Positions 53,015 to 61,916 of a stretch of 64,000 nt of DNA are shown here, piece by piece (the first letter of the stretch is position 1; every line of letters starts with the position of its first letter). The notes beneath the pieces were generated by a model. That model was not told the origin of the DNA and searched no databases. It saw only the letters and a list, made by a program, of their open reading frames with translations. The position numbers were made by a program, and so were the translations under genes. The stretch covers positions 1 to 64,000 of the forward strand of contig CAKRMK010000018.1 in the NCBI GenBank assembly GCA_934364795.1. Reading direction: 5' to 3'. The stretch comes from an uncultured Blautia sp. (GTDB lineage: Bacteria > Bacillota > Clostridia > Lachnospirales > Lachnospiraceae).

Positions 53015-54235
53015 ACACTGAATTTTTGCCACACGGACAACTAAATTCCTTCCATAATGGAACGGAACAGTATGGATAATCAGCTCATCCGCATTTTGTT
53101 CAAAGCTTACATTTTCACCATTATCCATCCATTTTATTTCTTTAACTTTTGGAGAAAAATGGAACTTATCTTCATAAAATCCATCTGTATGTAAAGCTAC
53201 ATTTTCGTCAAATGACATTGGCAGATCATAACAAAACAGGTAATAAGTATCTCCGTCCTGCAGGACAAAATCCTTTTCCTTACCCACTATTTCAATATCC
53301 GTTGGTCTTGGAGCATGCATTGCCTCTCCATAATAATTCATCCAATATCCCAGCATTTCCAGAACAGCTTTGTCAATTGTCCGAAGTGTTCCATCCCCTT
53401 TCGGGCCAATATTTAAAAGCATGTTTGCACCATATCTGCGGCAGTCTGCTGTCTCTTCAATAATCGTTGCCGGTGACTTGAAATTCAGGTCATCCTTTGC
53501 ATATCCCCAGTGATCTCCCATGGTTTCACACATTTCACTTGCAATATATTTCGGAGAATCAGAAAGGTTGATCGGCTGTGGTTTTCCTCGTTCAAAAGTA
53601 ACGCTGTCAAGCTCAATGTGTCCTAATTTTCCACGTTCCTGAAGCCCTGTATTATTGATAATCATAGCTTCTGGCTGATACTTCCGGATAGTTCCATAAA
53701 GGGTATCTTCTTCCCAGTCCTCACCCAGTTTATCCCACATTCCATCAAACCAGAGGCCGCCAATTTCCCCATAATTTTTGCACAGAACCTCTATACTTGC
53801 CCGCAAATATTTCAGATATTCTTTAAAATTATCCTTATAACTTGGCTCATGCCAGTCCAGAAGAGTATGATAAAAAAATGGAATAATATCTTCTTTTCTG
53901 CAGGCTTCTACAAACTCTGCAACCAGATCTCTTCCACAGCTGTGGACAGTATCAAACTCATTCAATCCCTTTACATCATACAGTGAAAAGCCATCGTGAT
54001 GTCTTGTGGTCAACGTAATATATCGGCATCCGGCTCCCTTCGCTGCTTTCACCAGCTGTTCTGCCCAGTCATCCACTGGATTAAATTTTTCTATTGCAGA
54101 ATAATACTCTTCTTCTGTAAATTTTCCTGCTGTTTTTGCCCACTCACCAGATTCCAATACACTGTAAATTCCGAAATGTACAAACATTCCAAGACCCATT
54201 TTTTCAAATTCTTTTATGTACTGCTTTACTATCAT
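53012..54235 (-). CDS. intracellular alpha-L-fucosidase (GH29)
   Basis: 407 residues from ATG 54235 (GGAGG 6 nt upstream). Catalytic domain with GMFVHFGIYS (about 16-25), TTRHHDGFSLYD (about 76-87) and the nucleophile Asp164 in GGLWFDGMWD; a beta-sandwich (about 310-407) follows. No signal peptide, so it acts on imported fucosylated oligosaccharides. The acid/base residue is not obvious by eye. It stands alone without a transporter and is bracketed by two direct copies of the palindromic repeat; its TAG stop is formed by copy B. Confidence 0.92.
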   Translation of the reverse strand: MIVKQYIKEFEKMGLGMFVHFGIYSVLESGEWAKTAGKFTEEEYYSAIEKFNPVDDWAEQLVKAAKGAGCRYITLTTRHHDGFSLYDVKGLNEFDTVHSCGRDLVAEFVEACRKEDIIPFFYHTLLDWHEPSYKDNFKEYLKYLRASIEVLCKNYGEIGGLWFDGMWDKLGEDWEEDTLYGTIRKYQPEAMIINNTGLQERGKLGHIELDSVTFERGKPQPINLSDSPKYIASEMCETMGDHWGYAKDDLNFKSPATIIEETADCRRYGANMLLNIGPKGDGTLRTIDKAVLEMLGYWMNYYGEAMHAPRPTDIEIVGKEKDFVLQDGDTYYLFCYDLPMSFDENVALHTDGFYEDKFHFSPKVKEIKWMDNGENVSFEQNADELIIHTVPFHYGRNLVVRVAKIQC

Positions 54236-54408
54236 ATCCATCCTCCCAATTCAATCTCCCTGTTCGTTCTACACCTTTTTATTTTCTCCGAAACAGTTCT
54301 TTTGCTACTTTAGAACACATTAAAAATTCATATTGTCAAATTGTAACAAGCATTTTTATTATACATTATTTATATACAAATGTCTTTACTTTTCTAAAGA
54401 TATCCCAT

Positions 54409-54560
54409 AGCATGTTTGAAAAATGCTTTCTGCAAGATGTGCGTCACAATTTGTGGGAGATTTTACTCGGATAAGGGCGTCGTAGCGGGGCTACATACGC
54501 CGAATTCGGGTGAAATATACCGCAAAGTGGGGCGTGCAGATAGTGGGAATGATTTTGACA
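54409..54560 (+). repeat. palindromic interspersed repeat, copy C (152 bp, right tip lost)
   Basis: Same orientation as copy B. The arms AATTTGTGGGAGATTTTACTCGG and, reversed, GCGGTATATTTCACCCGAATTCGG pair around a central hairpin GGCGTCGTAG..CTACATACGCC. The last ~15 bases (GGGGGCACGCTCTA) are missing and a terminator hairpin starts there. Confidence 0.88.
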
Positions 54561-54561
54561 T

Positions 54562-54606
54562 AAAAAAAGAAAGAATAAACTCCATTAAATTTACTCTTTC
54601 TTTTTT
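54562..54606. terminator. terminator downstream of the BIG2 gene
   Basis: A 17-bp A/T-rich stem with one mismatch (54563-54579 with 54590-54606) and 10-nt loop; A-run on one side and T-run on the other make it functional in both directions. It follows the minus-strand BIG2 gene. Confidence 0.7.
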
Positions 54607-54688
54607 GCGCTTTTTTATCAGCATTTAATCATTTGCACTTAATCAATTTTTTCAAAAATCCATCTCAAAACACCATTCTCTTTGGCAA

Positions 54689-55993
54689 TCAGAAATTCGG
54701 AAACAGATCTTTCATTCCTATTGTAATCTCACCGCCATTACGCATTTTAGCCGGAATATATTTATCCCACATATCCAAAACAATCTGCACTGCTTTACTT
54801 AATTTAGAAGAATCCGGATCTGGACCTCCATGGCGCTCTCTAAAATCATATATTTTATTTTTCTGAATCTGCGAACGCGTGGTTGTTGTTTCATAAACAG
54901 TTCCATCCGCCACTATCTCCACCAGGCATTCATTACTATTTGGATAAATTGTTATATAAGCCATGCCGAAATCAGACGTCTTTCCCCAAACATCTTCATT
55001 ATTTATAATCGTAAATTTAATATTTTTTCTTAGATCTTCTGTTTCTTTTTCAGTATAGCTAATCTGCATACCCCAAGCCCCGTTACTTCCGCACGAATAT
55101 TGACCATTAATTTTACTGTATGGATCAAAACGGTCTATATATTTAATTTCATCTGCCAGGGTTTGGTAAATATTGTCTGGTGTTGGTGCAAGCACTGTAA
55201 CTTTACAGCTAGCTTTCATTTTACCGTTATTCTTATCTTTAACAGTAATGGTAGCAGTTCCTGTTGCAACTCCATTTACAACACCTGCCGAGGAAACGGT
55301 TGCTATTTTGGGATTACTGCTTACCCAGATAATTTCCTTATTGTCTATACCATTTGGTTTAATATCTGCCACTAATGTAATCGCTTTTCCCTTAATAATG
55401 TTCACAGATGTCCGATTTAATTCTATACTTGATATCCCTTGTTTTACAGTAATCTTACAGGATGCTTTCTTTTGGCTGCCATCTTTCGCTTTTGCTGTAA
55501 TCACAGCTGTTCCTGTTCCAACCGTCGTTACTACGCCTGTTGAAGAAACTGTTGCAACCTTTTTATTACTGCTTGTCCAGCTAACAGTTTTATTATTAGC
55601 ATTTTTAGGCAGAACTGTTGCTTTCAGAGTAATACTTTTTCCAGTTGTCAGTACAACTGAACTTTTATTCAGCTGCACACTGGTCACTGGCTGTTTTACT
55701 GTGACTTTGCAAGCAAGTTTTTTCTTTCCGTATTTTGCTGTAATTGTTGCCGTTCCCTTCTTAACCGCTCTTACTTTGCCTTTTTTAGAAACAGTTGCCA
55801 CTTTTTTATTGCTGCTTGTCCAGGTAATTTTTTCTTTCGTTCCTGTTACTTTTAACGTATAATTCTTTTTTACATTCAACGTAAGACTCTTTTGATTAAG
55901 TTTTGCTGATGCGTTTACCGATACTGGTATTGTTACCATACTGATCACCAGACAAAGCAAAAATGTCACAAAAATTTTGTTCAATTTCTTCAT
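54689..55993 (-). CDS. secreted protein with three bacterial Ig-like (BIG2) domains and unknown C-terminal domain
   Basis: 434 residues from ATG 55993 (AGGAG 9 nt upstream). Signal peptide (about 1-28), then three BIG2 domains (about 30-105, 107-190, 192-275) each with the ITWTSSNKKVATVS-KGKVRAVKKGTATI pattern. Residues 280-434 form an unrecognised domain with NGAWGMQISYTEKE and HGGPDPDSS segments. BIG2 domains are surface adhesion or spacer modules. It is transcribed from a consensus promoter divergent from an XRE regulator, with palindromic sites over both promoters. Confidence 0.88.
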   Translation of the reverse strand: MKKLNKIFVTFLLCLVISMVTIPVSVNASAKLNQKSLTLNVKKNYTLKVTGTKEKITWTSSNKKVATVSKKGKVRAVKKGTATITAKYGKKKLACKVTVKQPVTSVQLNKSSVVLTTGKSITLKATVLPKNANNKTVSWTSSNKKVATVSSTGVVTTVGTGTAVITAKAKDGSQKKASCKITVKQGISSIELNRTSVNIIKGKAITLVADIKPNGIDNKEIIWVSSNPKIATVSSAGVVNGVATGTATITVKDKNNGKMKASCKVTVLAPTPDNIYQTLADEIKYIDRFDPYSKINGQYSCGSNGAWGMQISYTEKETEDLRKNIKFTIINNEDVWGKTSDFGMAYITIYPNSNECLVEIVADGTVYETTTTRSQIQKNKIYDFRERHGGPDPDSSKLSKAVQIVLDMWDKYIPAKMRNGGEITIGMKDLFPNF

Positions 55994-56067
55994 ACTCATT
56001 CTCTCCTATCTGCTATTATATTTCGCTTCCTTTTCCAGTAAACTATTAATTGTACCTCCTTTCGTTC

Positions 56068-56142
56068 AGGAATTATTCTTCCTATAATTCTACATGTTTA
56101 GTTCCTATTTGTCAAACAATATAGGAAGTATAATTCCTATAT
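56068..56142. promoter_or_regulatory. operators shared by the BIG2 gene and the XRE regulator
   Basis: Two inverted repeats with the same AGGAA-N6-TTCCT geometry: 56068-56083 (5-bp arms) at the BIG2 transcription start, and 56119-56142 (9-bp arms, ATATAGGAA-N6-TTCCTATAT) overlapping the regulator's -10 box and abutting the BIG2 -35. A further half-site TTCCTAT lies at 56102-56108. Confidence 0.8.
56087..56115 (-). promoter_or_regulatory. promoter of the BIG2 gene
   Basis: Minus strand perfect TTGACA (56115-56110), 17 bp spacer, TAGAAT (56092-56087). Flanked on both sides by the AGGAA-N6-TTCCT palindromes. Confidence 0.8.
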
Positions 56143-56164
56143 AACACAAAAAGGAGGAACAAAA

Positions 56165-56494
56165 GTGCTATTATTTGATTTTAGAAAAATCGGAAATAAA
56201 TTACTTATGTATCGCAAAAAAACTGGTATGACACAAAATGAAGTAGCCGATGCTGCTGGTTTATCCGATCGAACTTATGCAGATATAGAACGCGGTACTG
56301 TCAACATGCGTGTAGAAACTCTTTTGCGTATTTGCAATGTCCTTCATATTACACCCGATGATGTTCTTACCGATGAAAATATTTCCCTTGAAATTCAAAA
56401 AAACGAACTGCTGGAACAATTAAGTACCTGTTCACCTCAAGATCAGAAATTTGCTTTACAAATTTTATCACTTTACATTCAGTCCAGAAAATAA
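56165..56494 (+). CDS. XRE-family transcriptional regulator
   Basis: 109 residues starting with GTG (AAGGAGG 7 nt upstream). Helix-turn-helix at about 12-65 (KTGMTQNEVADAAGLSDRTY then ADIERGTVNMRVETLLRIC) and a C-terminal helical part (about 75-109) probably for dimerisation. Divergent from the BIG2 gene, with a TATAAT at 56129-56134 inside the strongest palindrome, so autoregulation and control of the secreted protein are likely. Confidence 0.92.
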   Translation: MLLFDFRKIGNKLLMYRKKTGMTQNEVADAAGLSDRTYADIERGTVNMRVETLLRICNVLHITPDDVLTDENISLEIQKNELLEQLSTCSPQDQKFALQILSLYIQSRK

Positions 56495-56706
56495 CATGTA
56501 TCTATCATTTTCTCCCGATCTTAGTGATCAGTCTCTTTATATTTAATTCCACCTCACTGTCACCTTTTTTCTCACAGGTACTGTCCCAGTTTACAGACAC
56601 CTTTCCTTTCAAAAAATATTAACAAAGCCAATCACATGTTTTTCTTTACTAACAAAAAAATCAGCAATATGCCTCACAATACGCAAAATTTTCTATATTT
56701 TCCATC

Positions 56707-56735
56707 TATTCAATTCATCCCGCAATTGATATAAT
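56707..56735 (+). promoter_or_regulatory. promoter of the DUF1292 gene
   Basis: Extended -10 TGATATAAT (56727-56735) on the plus strand; the -35 17 bp upstream (TATTCA) is poor. The gap 56495-56706 holds nothing else recognisable. Confidence 0.6.
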
Positions 56736-56776
56736 GCACTTATAAAAAAGACGATCACAGCGAAAGGAGATCACAA

Positions 56777-57103
56777 ATGGCTGACGAAATGAACGTGAAT
56801 ACACCAAACGAAGAGGAAATTGAGATTATCACCCTCACAGACGAAAACGGAGAAGATATGGAATTTGAATTCCTGGATCAGGTTGATTATGAGGGAAAAC
56901 GCTATGCGGTTCTGCTTCCCCCTGTTGAGGATGTAGACGGTGAAGAAAATGAAGATGAAGAAGTTCTGATTCTTCAGGTAGAGGATGACGGAAACGACGA
57001 AACAGAGAGCTATGTTTTTGTGGATGACGATGACATTCTCTCCGCGGTTTTTGATATCTTCAAAGAAAGATTTAAGGACGAATTTGATTTTGCAGAAGAA
57101 TAA
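56777..57103 (+). CDS. DUF1292-family acidic protein
   Basis: 108 residues, strongly acidic (Asp/Glu-rich), with the family core EEIEIITLTDENGEDMEFEF-FLDQVDYEGKRYAVLLP and a DDDDILSAVFDIFKERF C-terminus. Function unknown, widespread in Firmicutes, often next to yrzL/ruvX and alaS genes, which are not here. AAAGGAG 8 nt before ATG. Ends in a bidirectional terminator shared with argD. Confidence 0.9.
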   Translation: MADEMNVNTPNEEEIEIITLTDENGEDMEFEFLDQVDYEGKRYAVLLPPVEDVDGEENEDEEVLILQVEDDGNDETESYVFVDDDDILSAVFDIFKERFKDEFDFAEE

Positions 57104-57154
57104 ATTCATGGGTTGAAATCTCTATTACCAAGAATATTTTTTAATCTTTTTCAA

Positions 57155-57198
57155 TAAAAAAACCGGGAAAGACTTTACCGTTTTTCCCAGTTTTTTTA
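57155..57198. terminator. bidirectional terminator between DUF1292 and argD genes
   Basis: A stem of about 16 bp with one mismatch (57155-57170 with 57183-57198) whose outer part is A7/T7 around a CNGGGAAA/TTTCCCNG core, serving both convergent genes. Confidence 0.88.
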
Positions 57199-57207
57199 TT
57201 TATCTTC

Positions 57208-58398
57208 TTAGGCCAGGCACTCATCCAGAATTGCTGCCATTTCATCAATATCCGCCTTTGTAATTACAAGCGGAGGCACAATACGAAGTACATCACTTCC
57301 AGCTGAAATCACCAGCAGTTTTTTCTTCAAAGCTGCAGTTACAACCTCTCCTACCGGACGGTCCTTAATAACAATTCCCTGCATAAAGCCCATGCCTCTT
57401 CTGGCAGCTGCACACTCATGTTTCTCTACCAGTTCGTCCAGTTTTTTCTCAAGATATGGAGTCAGCTCCTGTACATGAGTAAGGATCATATCCTTCTCAT
57501 AAATGTCAAAAACCTTGCTTACAGCAGCACATACAAACGGATTTCCACCATATGTTGTACCATGATCTCCAGGTTTTAATGACGCCTGTGCAACCTTTTT
57601 ATTCAGTACAAAAGCACCTACCGGAACGCCACAGCCAAGTGCCTTTGCACATGTCATAATATCCGGCTGGACACCATATGCCTGCCATGCAAAATAGTAT
57701 CCGGAACGTCCCATTCCACACTGAATTTCATCCAGAATAAGAAGAATATCCTTCTCATCACACAGTGTGCGGACACCTTCCAAGAACTCTCTTGTGGCAG
57801 GATAAATACCGCCTTCTCCCTGAACAGTTTCCATAATAATCGCACATGTTTTATCCGTTACCTGGGCTTTTACACTCTCCAGATCATTAAAATCTGCAAA
57901 CCTTACACCACCCATAAGAGGCTCAAAAGGCTCACGGTAATGTGCATTTCCTGTAACAGAAAGTGCTCCAATAGATCTTCCATGGAAAGAATGATTCATG
58001 GCAATAATCTCATGATCAGCATGTCCATCGCGCTCATATGCATATTTTTTTGCAGCCTTTAAAGCACCCTCAATAGCTTCTGTGCCACTGTTTGTAAAAA
58101 ATGCTTTATCCATACGACTTGCATTTACAAGCTTTGCACCAGCCTCAATAATCGGCTCATTATAATATAAATTGGAAATATGAGTCAGCTTGTCAATCTG
58201 AGCTTTCAGGGCTTCATCATATCCCGGATAATGATATCCAAGTGAATTTACAGCAATTCCAGCGGCAAAATCCAGGTATTTATTCCCCTCTGAATCATAG
58301 AGATGAACTCCCTCTCCATGCTCAAAAACAACTGGAAAACGATTATATGTGTGAAGAATATTAGCTTCTGATTCTTCCATCTGATTATTCATGTTCAT
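57208..58398 (-). CDS. argD: acetylornithine aminotransferase
   Basis: 396 residues, class III PLP aminotransferase. [43 protein letters not shown] and the PLP lysine in [15 protein letters not shown] are visible. Converts N-acetylglutamate semialdehyde to N-acetylornithine. The start overlaps the argB stop by 14 nt. Last gene of argC-argJ-argB-argD. The ribosome binding site is weak, fitting translational coupling. Confidence 0.96.
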   Translation of the reverse strand: MNMNNQMEESEANILHTYNRFPVVFEHGEGVHLYDSEGNKYLDFAAGIAVNSLGYHYPGYDEALKAQIDKLTHISNLYYNEPIIEAGAKLVNASRMDKAFFTNSGTEAIEGALKAAKKYAYERDGHADHEIIAMNHSFHGRSIGALSVTGNAHYREPFEPLMGGVRFADFNDLESVKAQVTDKTCAIIMETVQGEGGIYPATREFLEGVRTLCDEKDILLILDEIQCGMGRSGYYFAWQAYGVQPDIMTCAKALGCGVPVGAFVLNKKVAQASLKPGDHGTTYGGNPFVCAAVSKVFDIYEKDMILTHVQELTPYLEKKLDELVEKHECAAARRGMGFMQGIVIKDRPVGEVVTAALKKKLLVISAGSDVLRIVPPLVITKADIDEMAAILDECLA

Positions 58399-59281
58399 GA
58401 TAGTATTTCTCTCCGTCCTCTCTTAAAATAGCAGTTCCAATACCCTTATTAGTGAAGATTTCCAGCAACAGACTGTGAGGAATTCTTCCATCCAGAATAT
58501 GTACACGATTAACGCCATGCTCAATGGCTTCAATACAGTTATTCAGCTTCGGAATCATTCCTCCACCTACAAAACCATCCTCAATTAAAGCTCTTGCTTC
58601 CTGAATATGAAGCTCTGAAATAAGAGAAGCCGGATCATCTTTATCCTTATAAACGCCTTCAATATCAGAAAGAAATGCAAGTTTTTCTGCATGTACAGCC
58701 TCTGCAATTGCACATGCTGCATCGTCTGCATTGATATTATAACTGTCGTAATTATCATCAAAACCAATTGGAAATACAATTGGAAGGAAATCTTTTTCCA
58801 GAAGGTCATAAAGGATTTTCGGATTCACCTCTGTAATATCTCCTACAAATCCGATATCCTCTCCGCCTGAATATTTCTTCTTGCATTTCAGAAGTCCGCC
58901 ATCTTTTCCACTAATACCAACAGCCTGCACTCCAAGAGATTCCACATGGGTAACAAGCTCTTTATTTACCTTCGCAAGAACCATTTCTGCGATTTCCATA
59001 GTCTGTGCATCTGTTACACGGAGTCCGTTGATAAATTTGGCTTCCATGCCAACTTTTCCAACCCATTTGCTGATTTCCTTACCACCGCCATGTACAATGA
59101 TCGGCTTGAAACCAACCAGCTTCAGAAGAACTACATCTTTGATTACATTTGCCTTCAGTTCCTCATCCAGCATTGCACTTCCGCCGTATTTTACAACCAC
59201 AATTTTACGGTTAAAACGCTGTATATATGGAAGCGCTTCAATAAGCACTTCTGCCTTATCCAAATATTTCTGATTTACCAT
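58385..59281 (-). CDS. argB: acetylglutamate kinase
   Basis: 298 residues, amino-acid kinase fold: [10 protein letters not shown] (about 27-36), [10 protein letters not shown] (about 61-70), GISGKDGG and [10 protein letters not shown]. Phosphorylates N-acetylglutamate, the second step of arginine synthesis. The N-terminal helix (about 1-20) is of the type found in arginine-sensitive hexameric enzymes, so feedback inhibition is plausible. AAGGAAAGG upstream. Confidence 0.97.
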   Translation of the reverse strand: MVNQKYLDKAEVLIEALPYIQRFNRKIVVVKYGGSAMLDEELKANVIKDVVLLKLVGFKPIIVHGGGKEISKWVGKVGMEAKFINGLRVTDAQTMEIAEMVLAKVNKELVTHVESLGVQAVGISGKDGGLLKCKKKYSGGEDIGFVGDITEVNPKILYDLLEKDFLPIVFPIGFDDNYDSYNINADDAACAIAEAVHAEKLAFLSDIEGVYKDKDDPASLISELHIQEARALIEDGFVGGGMIPKLNNCIEAIEHGVNRVHILDGRIPHSLLLEIFTNKGIGTAILREDGEKYYHEHE

Positions 59282-59326
59282 TTTTCTGACCTTTCCTTCT
59301 CTTTTATTTGCAGCTTTATTCTTCTA

Positions 59327-60550
59327 TTATGAACGGTAATCTGCATTAATTTTTACATAATCATAGGTAAGATCGCAGCCCCATGCAGTTGCTGTGGCAT
59401 CTCCCATTTTTACATCAGCAATAGCAGTAACCTCATCCTCTGAAAGGATTTTTGTAGCTTCTGCTTCATCATATCCAGTAGAAACACCGTTCTCAATAAT
59501 CTTTAATTTGCCTGCACGGCTTTCAAAATAAAGGTCAACTTTTTCAGGATCAAACTGCACTCCTGAGTATCCCATAGCACACAAAATACGTCCCCAGTTG
59601 GCATCATGGCCATAAATTGCAGCCTTTGTAAGAGAAGAAGTTACCACAGATTTACTAAGTGTAACTGCATCTTCTTTTGTTTTTGCACCAAGAATTTTTA
59701 CTTCAAAAAGTGCAGTGGCACCTTCTCCGTCTCCTGCAATTTTCTTGGAAAGACAGGTATTAATATAGTTAAGTGCCTCCATAAATTTATCAAAATCAGC
59801 ACCCTCTTCTATGATCTCCGGGTTGCCTGCCATACCATTTGCAAGAAGCAAAACAGTATCATTTGTGGATGTATCACCATCAACAGAAACCATATTAAAG
59901 GTATCTTTAATGTTTTCACTTAACGCTTTCTGAAGCATTTTTTTTGAAATTGCAGCGTCCGTTGTTACAAAACCAAGCATAGTACACATATTAGGATGGA
60001 TCATTCCTGAACCCTTACACATGCCGCCTACTGTAACTGTTTTTCCGCCAATCTCAATCTGCACAGCCACTTCTTTTTTCACTGTATCTGTAGTCATAAT
60101 TGCCTTTGCTGCTTCTGTTCCGGCCTCAAGAGATCCGTCCAGTTTCGGTGCCATAGCCTTCACACCATTTACAATACGGTCAATGGGAATCTGCATTCCA
60201 ATAACTCCTGTAGATGCAACCAGCACACTGTCTGCCGGAATTCCAAGGATCTGGGATGCCGCATCCGCGGTTGCCTTACAATAACCATATCCTTCTGTTC
60301 CGGTACATGCATTTGCAATACCACTGTTACAGATCACAGCCTGTGCCGCCGGATGGTTATAAACTACATCCTGATCCCATTTTACAGGCGCCGCTTTCAC
60401 CACATTTGTAGTAAAAGTACCTGCTGCCACACATGGAATTTCGCTGTAAACCATAGCCATATCTGTACGGCCTTTATACTTGATTTCCGCTGCTGTTGCT
60501 GCTGCTTTAAAGCCTTTTGCAGCTGTAACACCACCTGTAATTATTTCCAT
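59327..60550 (-). CDS. argJ: bifunctional ornithine acetyltransferase / N-acetylglutamate synthase
   Basis: 407 residues from ATG 60550 (TGGAGG upstream). Self-cleaving Ntn-type enzyme: KGSGMIHPNM is followed by the nucleophile Thr190 in CTMLGF (most homologues have ATML). N-terminal VAAGTFTTN oxyanion-loop region and the C-terminal DLTYDYVKINADYR end are typical. Recycles the acetyl group from N-acetylornithine to glutamate. The cyclic pathway explains the absence of argE and argA. Confidence 0.97.
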   Translation of the reverse strand: MEIITGGVTAAKGFKAAATAAEIKYKGRTDMAMVYSEIPCVAAGTFTTNVVKAAPVKWDQDVVYNHPAAQAVICNSGIANACTGTEGYGYCKATADAASQILGIPADSVLVASTGVIGMQIPIDRIVNGVKAMAPKLDGSLEAGTEAAKAIMTTDTVKKEVAVQIEIGGKTVTVGGMCKGSGMIHPNMCTMLGFVTTDAAISKKMLQKALSENIKDTFNMVSVDGDTSTNDTVLLLANGMAGNPEIIEEGADFDKFMEALNYINTCLSKKIAGDGEGATALFEVKILGAKTKEDAVTLSKSVVTSSLTKAAIYGHDANWGRILCAMGYSGVQFDPEKVDLYFESRAGKLKIIENGVSTGYDEAEATKILSEDEVTAIADVKMGDATATAWGCDLTYDYVKINADYRS

Positions 60551-60618
60551 AATATTATCCTCCAATTCCCCTGTATACTTATCTGATAAAATCTGTTATT
60601 TGTCTTTTATTCTGAAAT

Positions 60619-61659
60619 TTACGGATACATCGGAACCTGTAATAAGCCTTCAGTTTCTTTAAAGCCAAACATCAGATTCATATTCTGAACAGCCTGTCCC
60701 GCTGCACCTTTTACCAGATTATCAATAGCACCCATCATAATGATTCTGTGGGTTCTCGGGTCAATTTTAAAGTTCACATCCACATAATTGCTGCCCTCTA
60801 CCCACTTGGTCTGCGGGCATACATCCTTATCAAGAACACGTACAAATGCTTCATTCTCATAGCATGCATCATAGGCAGCTTTTACTTCTTCATATGTCAC
60901 ATCTTTGGTAAGAGAAGCATATGCAGTTACAAGAATTCCTCTGTTCATAGGTACAAGATGAGGTGTAAAGTTAATCACAACTTCCTGTCCGCATGCATAT
61001 CCTAACTGATCCTCAATTTCCGGTGTATGTCTGTGTGTTGCCACTCCATAAGCCTTAATATTTTCGTTTACTTCACAGTAAAGATTGTCAACTTTTGCTC
61101 CTCTTCCAGCACCTGTTGTTCCGGATTTCGCATCAATAATAATGGTATTCGGATCGATCATTCCTGCTTTTAATAATGGATAAATAGACAGTGTGGAACA
61201 GGTCGGATAACATCCCGGGTTTGCAATCAGACGGGCTTTTTTGATATCCTCACGGTTGATTTCACAAAGACCGTAAACCGCTTCTTCAATAAACTGTGGA
61301 GATTTGTGCTCAATGCCATACCATTTTTCATACTTCTTTACATCTTTAATACGGAAATCTGCACTTAAATCAATTACCTTTGCTCTTGAAAGAATTCCCT
61401 CATTTACAAGAGATGCACACAGCCCCTGGGGAGTTGCAGTAAAAATCACATCAACCTCATCAGCAAGAGCTTCCATATTATCATCCATGCATTTTGCATC
61501 CACCAGCTTGAAAAAATTCTGATAGATTCCTGCATATTTTTTATCAATGTAGCTTCTGGAGCCATACCATGCTACTTCCACATCTTTATGACCAAGCAGC
61601 AGACGCACAATTTCGTTTCCTGCATAACCGGTTGCACCGATAATTCCAGCTTTTATCAT
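60619..61659 (-). CDS. argC: N-acetyl-gamma-glutamyl-phosphate reductase
   Basis: 346 residues from ATG 61659 (TGGAGG upstream); the longer frame to 61725 is not supported. Rossmann start KAGIIGATGYAGNEIVRLL, catalytic Cys150 in IANPGCYPT, and SGTTGAGRGA. Reduces acetylglutamyl phosphate with NADPH. First gene of the arg operon, with a promoter whose -35 lies in an ARG-box-like palindrome. Confidence 0.97.
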   Translation of the reverse strand: MIKAGIIGATGYAGNEIVRLLLGHKDVEVAWYGSRSYIDKKYAGIYQNFFKLVDAKCMDDNMEALADEVDVIFTATPQGLCASLVNEGILSRAKVIDLSADFRIKDVKKYEKWYGIEHKSPQFIEEAVYGLCEINREDIKKARLIANPGCYPTCSTLSIYPLLKAGMIDPNTIIIDAKSGTTGAGRGAKVDNLYCEVNENIKAYGVATHRHTPEIEDQLGYACGQEVVINFTPHLVPMNRGILVTAYASLTKDVTYEEVKAAYDACYENEAFVRVLDKDVCPQTKWVEGSNYVDVNFKIDPRTHRIIMMGAIDNLVKGAAGQAVQNMNLMFGFKETEGLLQVPMYP

Positions 61660-61735
61660 TTTTGTTAACCTCCATATGTTACTGTTCATATATAATAGAG
61701 CGCACGAAACACATCCTGTGAACAATTATGTCCAG

Positions 61736-61764
61736 ATTATACATCTTCTTTGCATATTATGCAA
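61736..61764 (-). promoter_or_regulatory. argC promoter with ARG-box-like palindrome
   Basis: Minus strand TTGCAT (61764-61759), 17 bp spacer, perfect TATAAT (61741-61736). The -35 is half of TTGCATATTATGCAA (61750-61764), a perfect inverted repeat around one base, of the type bound by ArgR/AhrC repressors. Confidence 0.82.
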
Positions 61765-61839
61765 TAGTGATTTTTCCTTTATTTTTCCATCCAAAGCTAG
61801 CTTTTTGTGCATTTTATCGTGTATTTACCTATTAAAAGA

Positions 61840-61853
61840 TGTATTTTTATGCA
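61840..61853. promoter_or_regulatory. secondary ARG-box-like site
   Basis: TGTATTTTTATGCA matches 11 of 14 positions of the strong site at 62027-62040 (TGAATATTTATTCA). It lies midway between the two divergent promoters and could help looping or cooperative ArgR binding. Confidence 0.45.
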
Positions 61854-61883
61854 AAGATATTTTTAAAATTATAAAATTTCCTA

Positions 61884-61912
61884 TTGCATATTTATGAGTA
61901 ATGTTGTATATT
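61884..61912 (+). promoter_or_regulatory. argG promoter
   Basis: Plus strand TTGCAT (61884-61889), 17 bp spacer, TATATT (61907-61912). As at argC, the -35 begins a TTGCATATTTATGAG half-palindrome. The predicted start near 61919 puts two hairpins at the very 5' end of a leader of about 185 nt. Confidence 0.65.
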
Positions 61913-61916
61913 AATT

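Noticed and set aside
55173..55862. 229-codon plus-strand frame opposite the BIG2 gene
   Set aside because: Antisense image of the Thr/Lys/Val-rich BIG2 repeats; no ribosome binding site and hydrophobic low-complexity translation.
51400..56500. Accessory stretch as a prophage or integrative element
   Set aside because: No integrase, transposase, phage structural or conjugation gene and no attachment repeats; only dispersed palindromic repeats and unrelated single genes.
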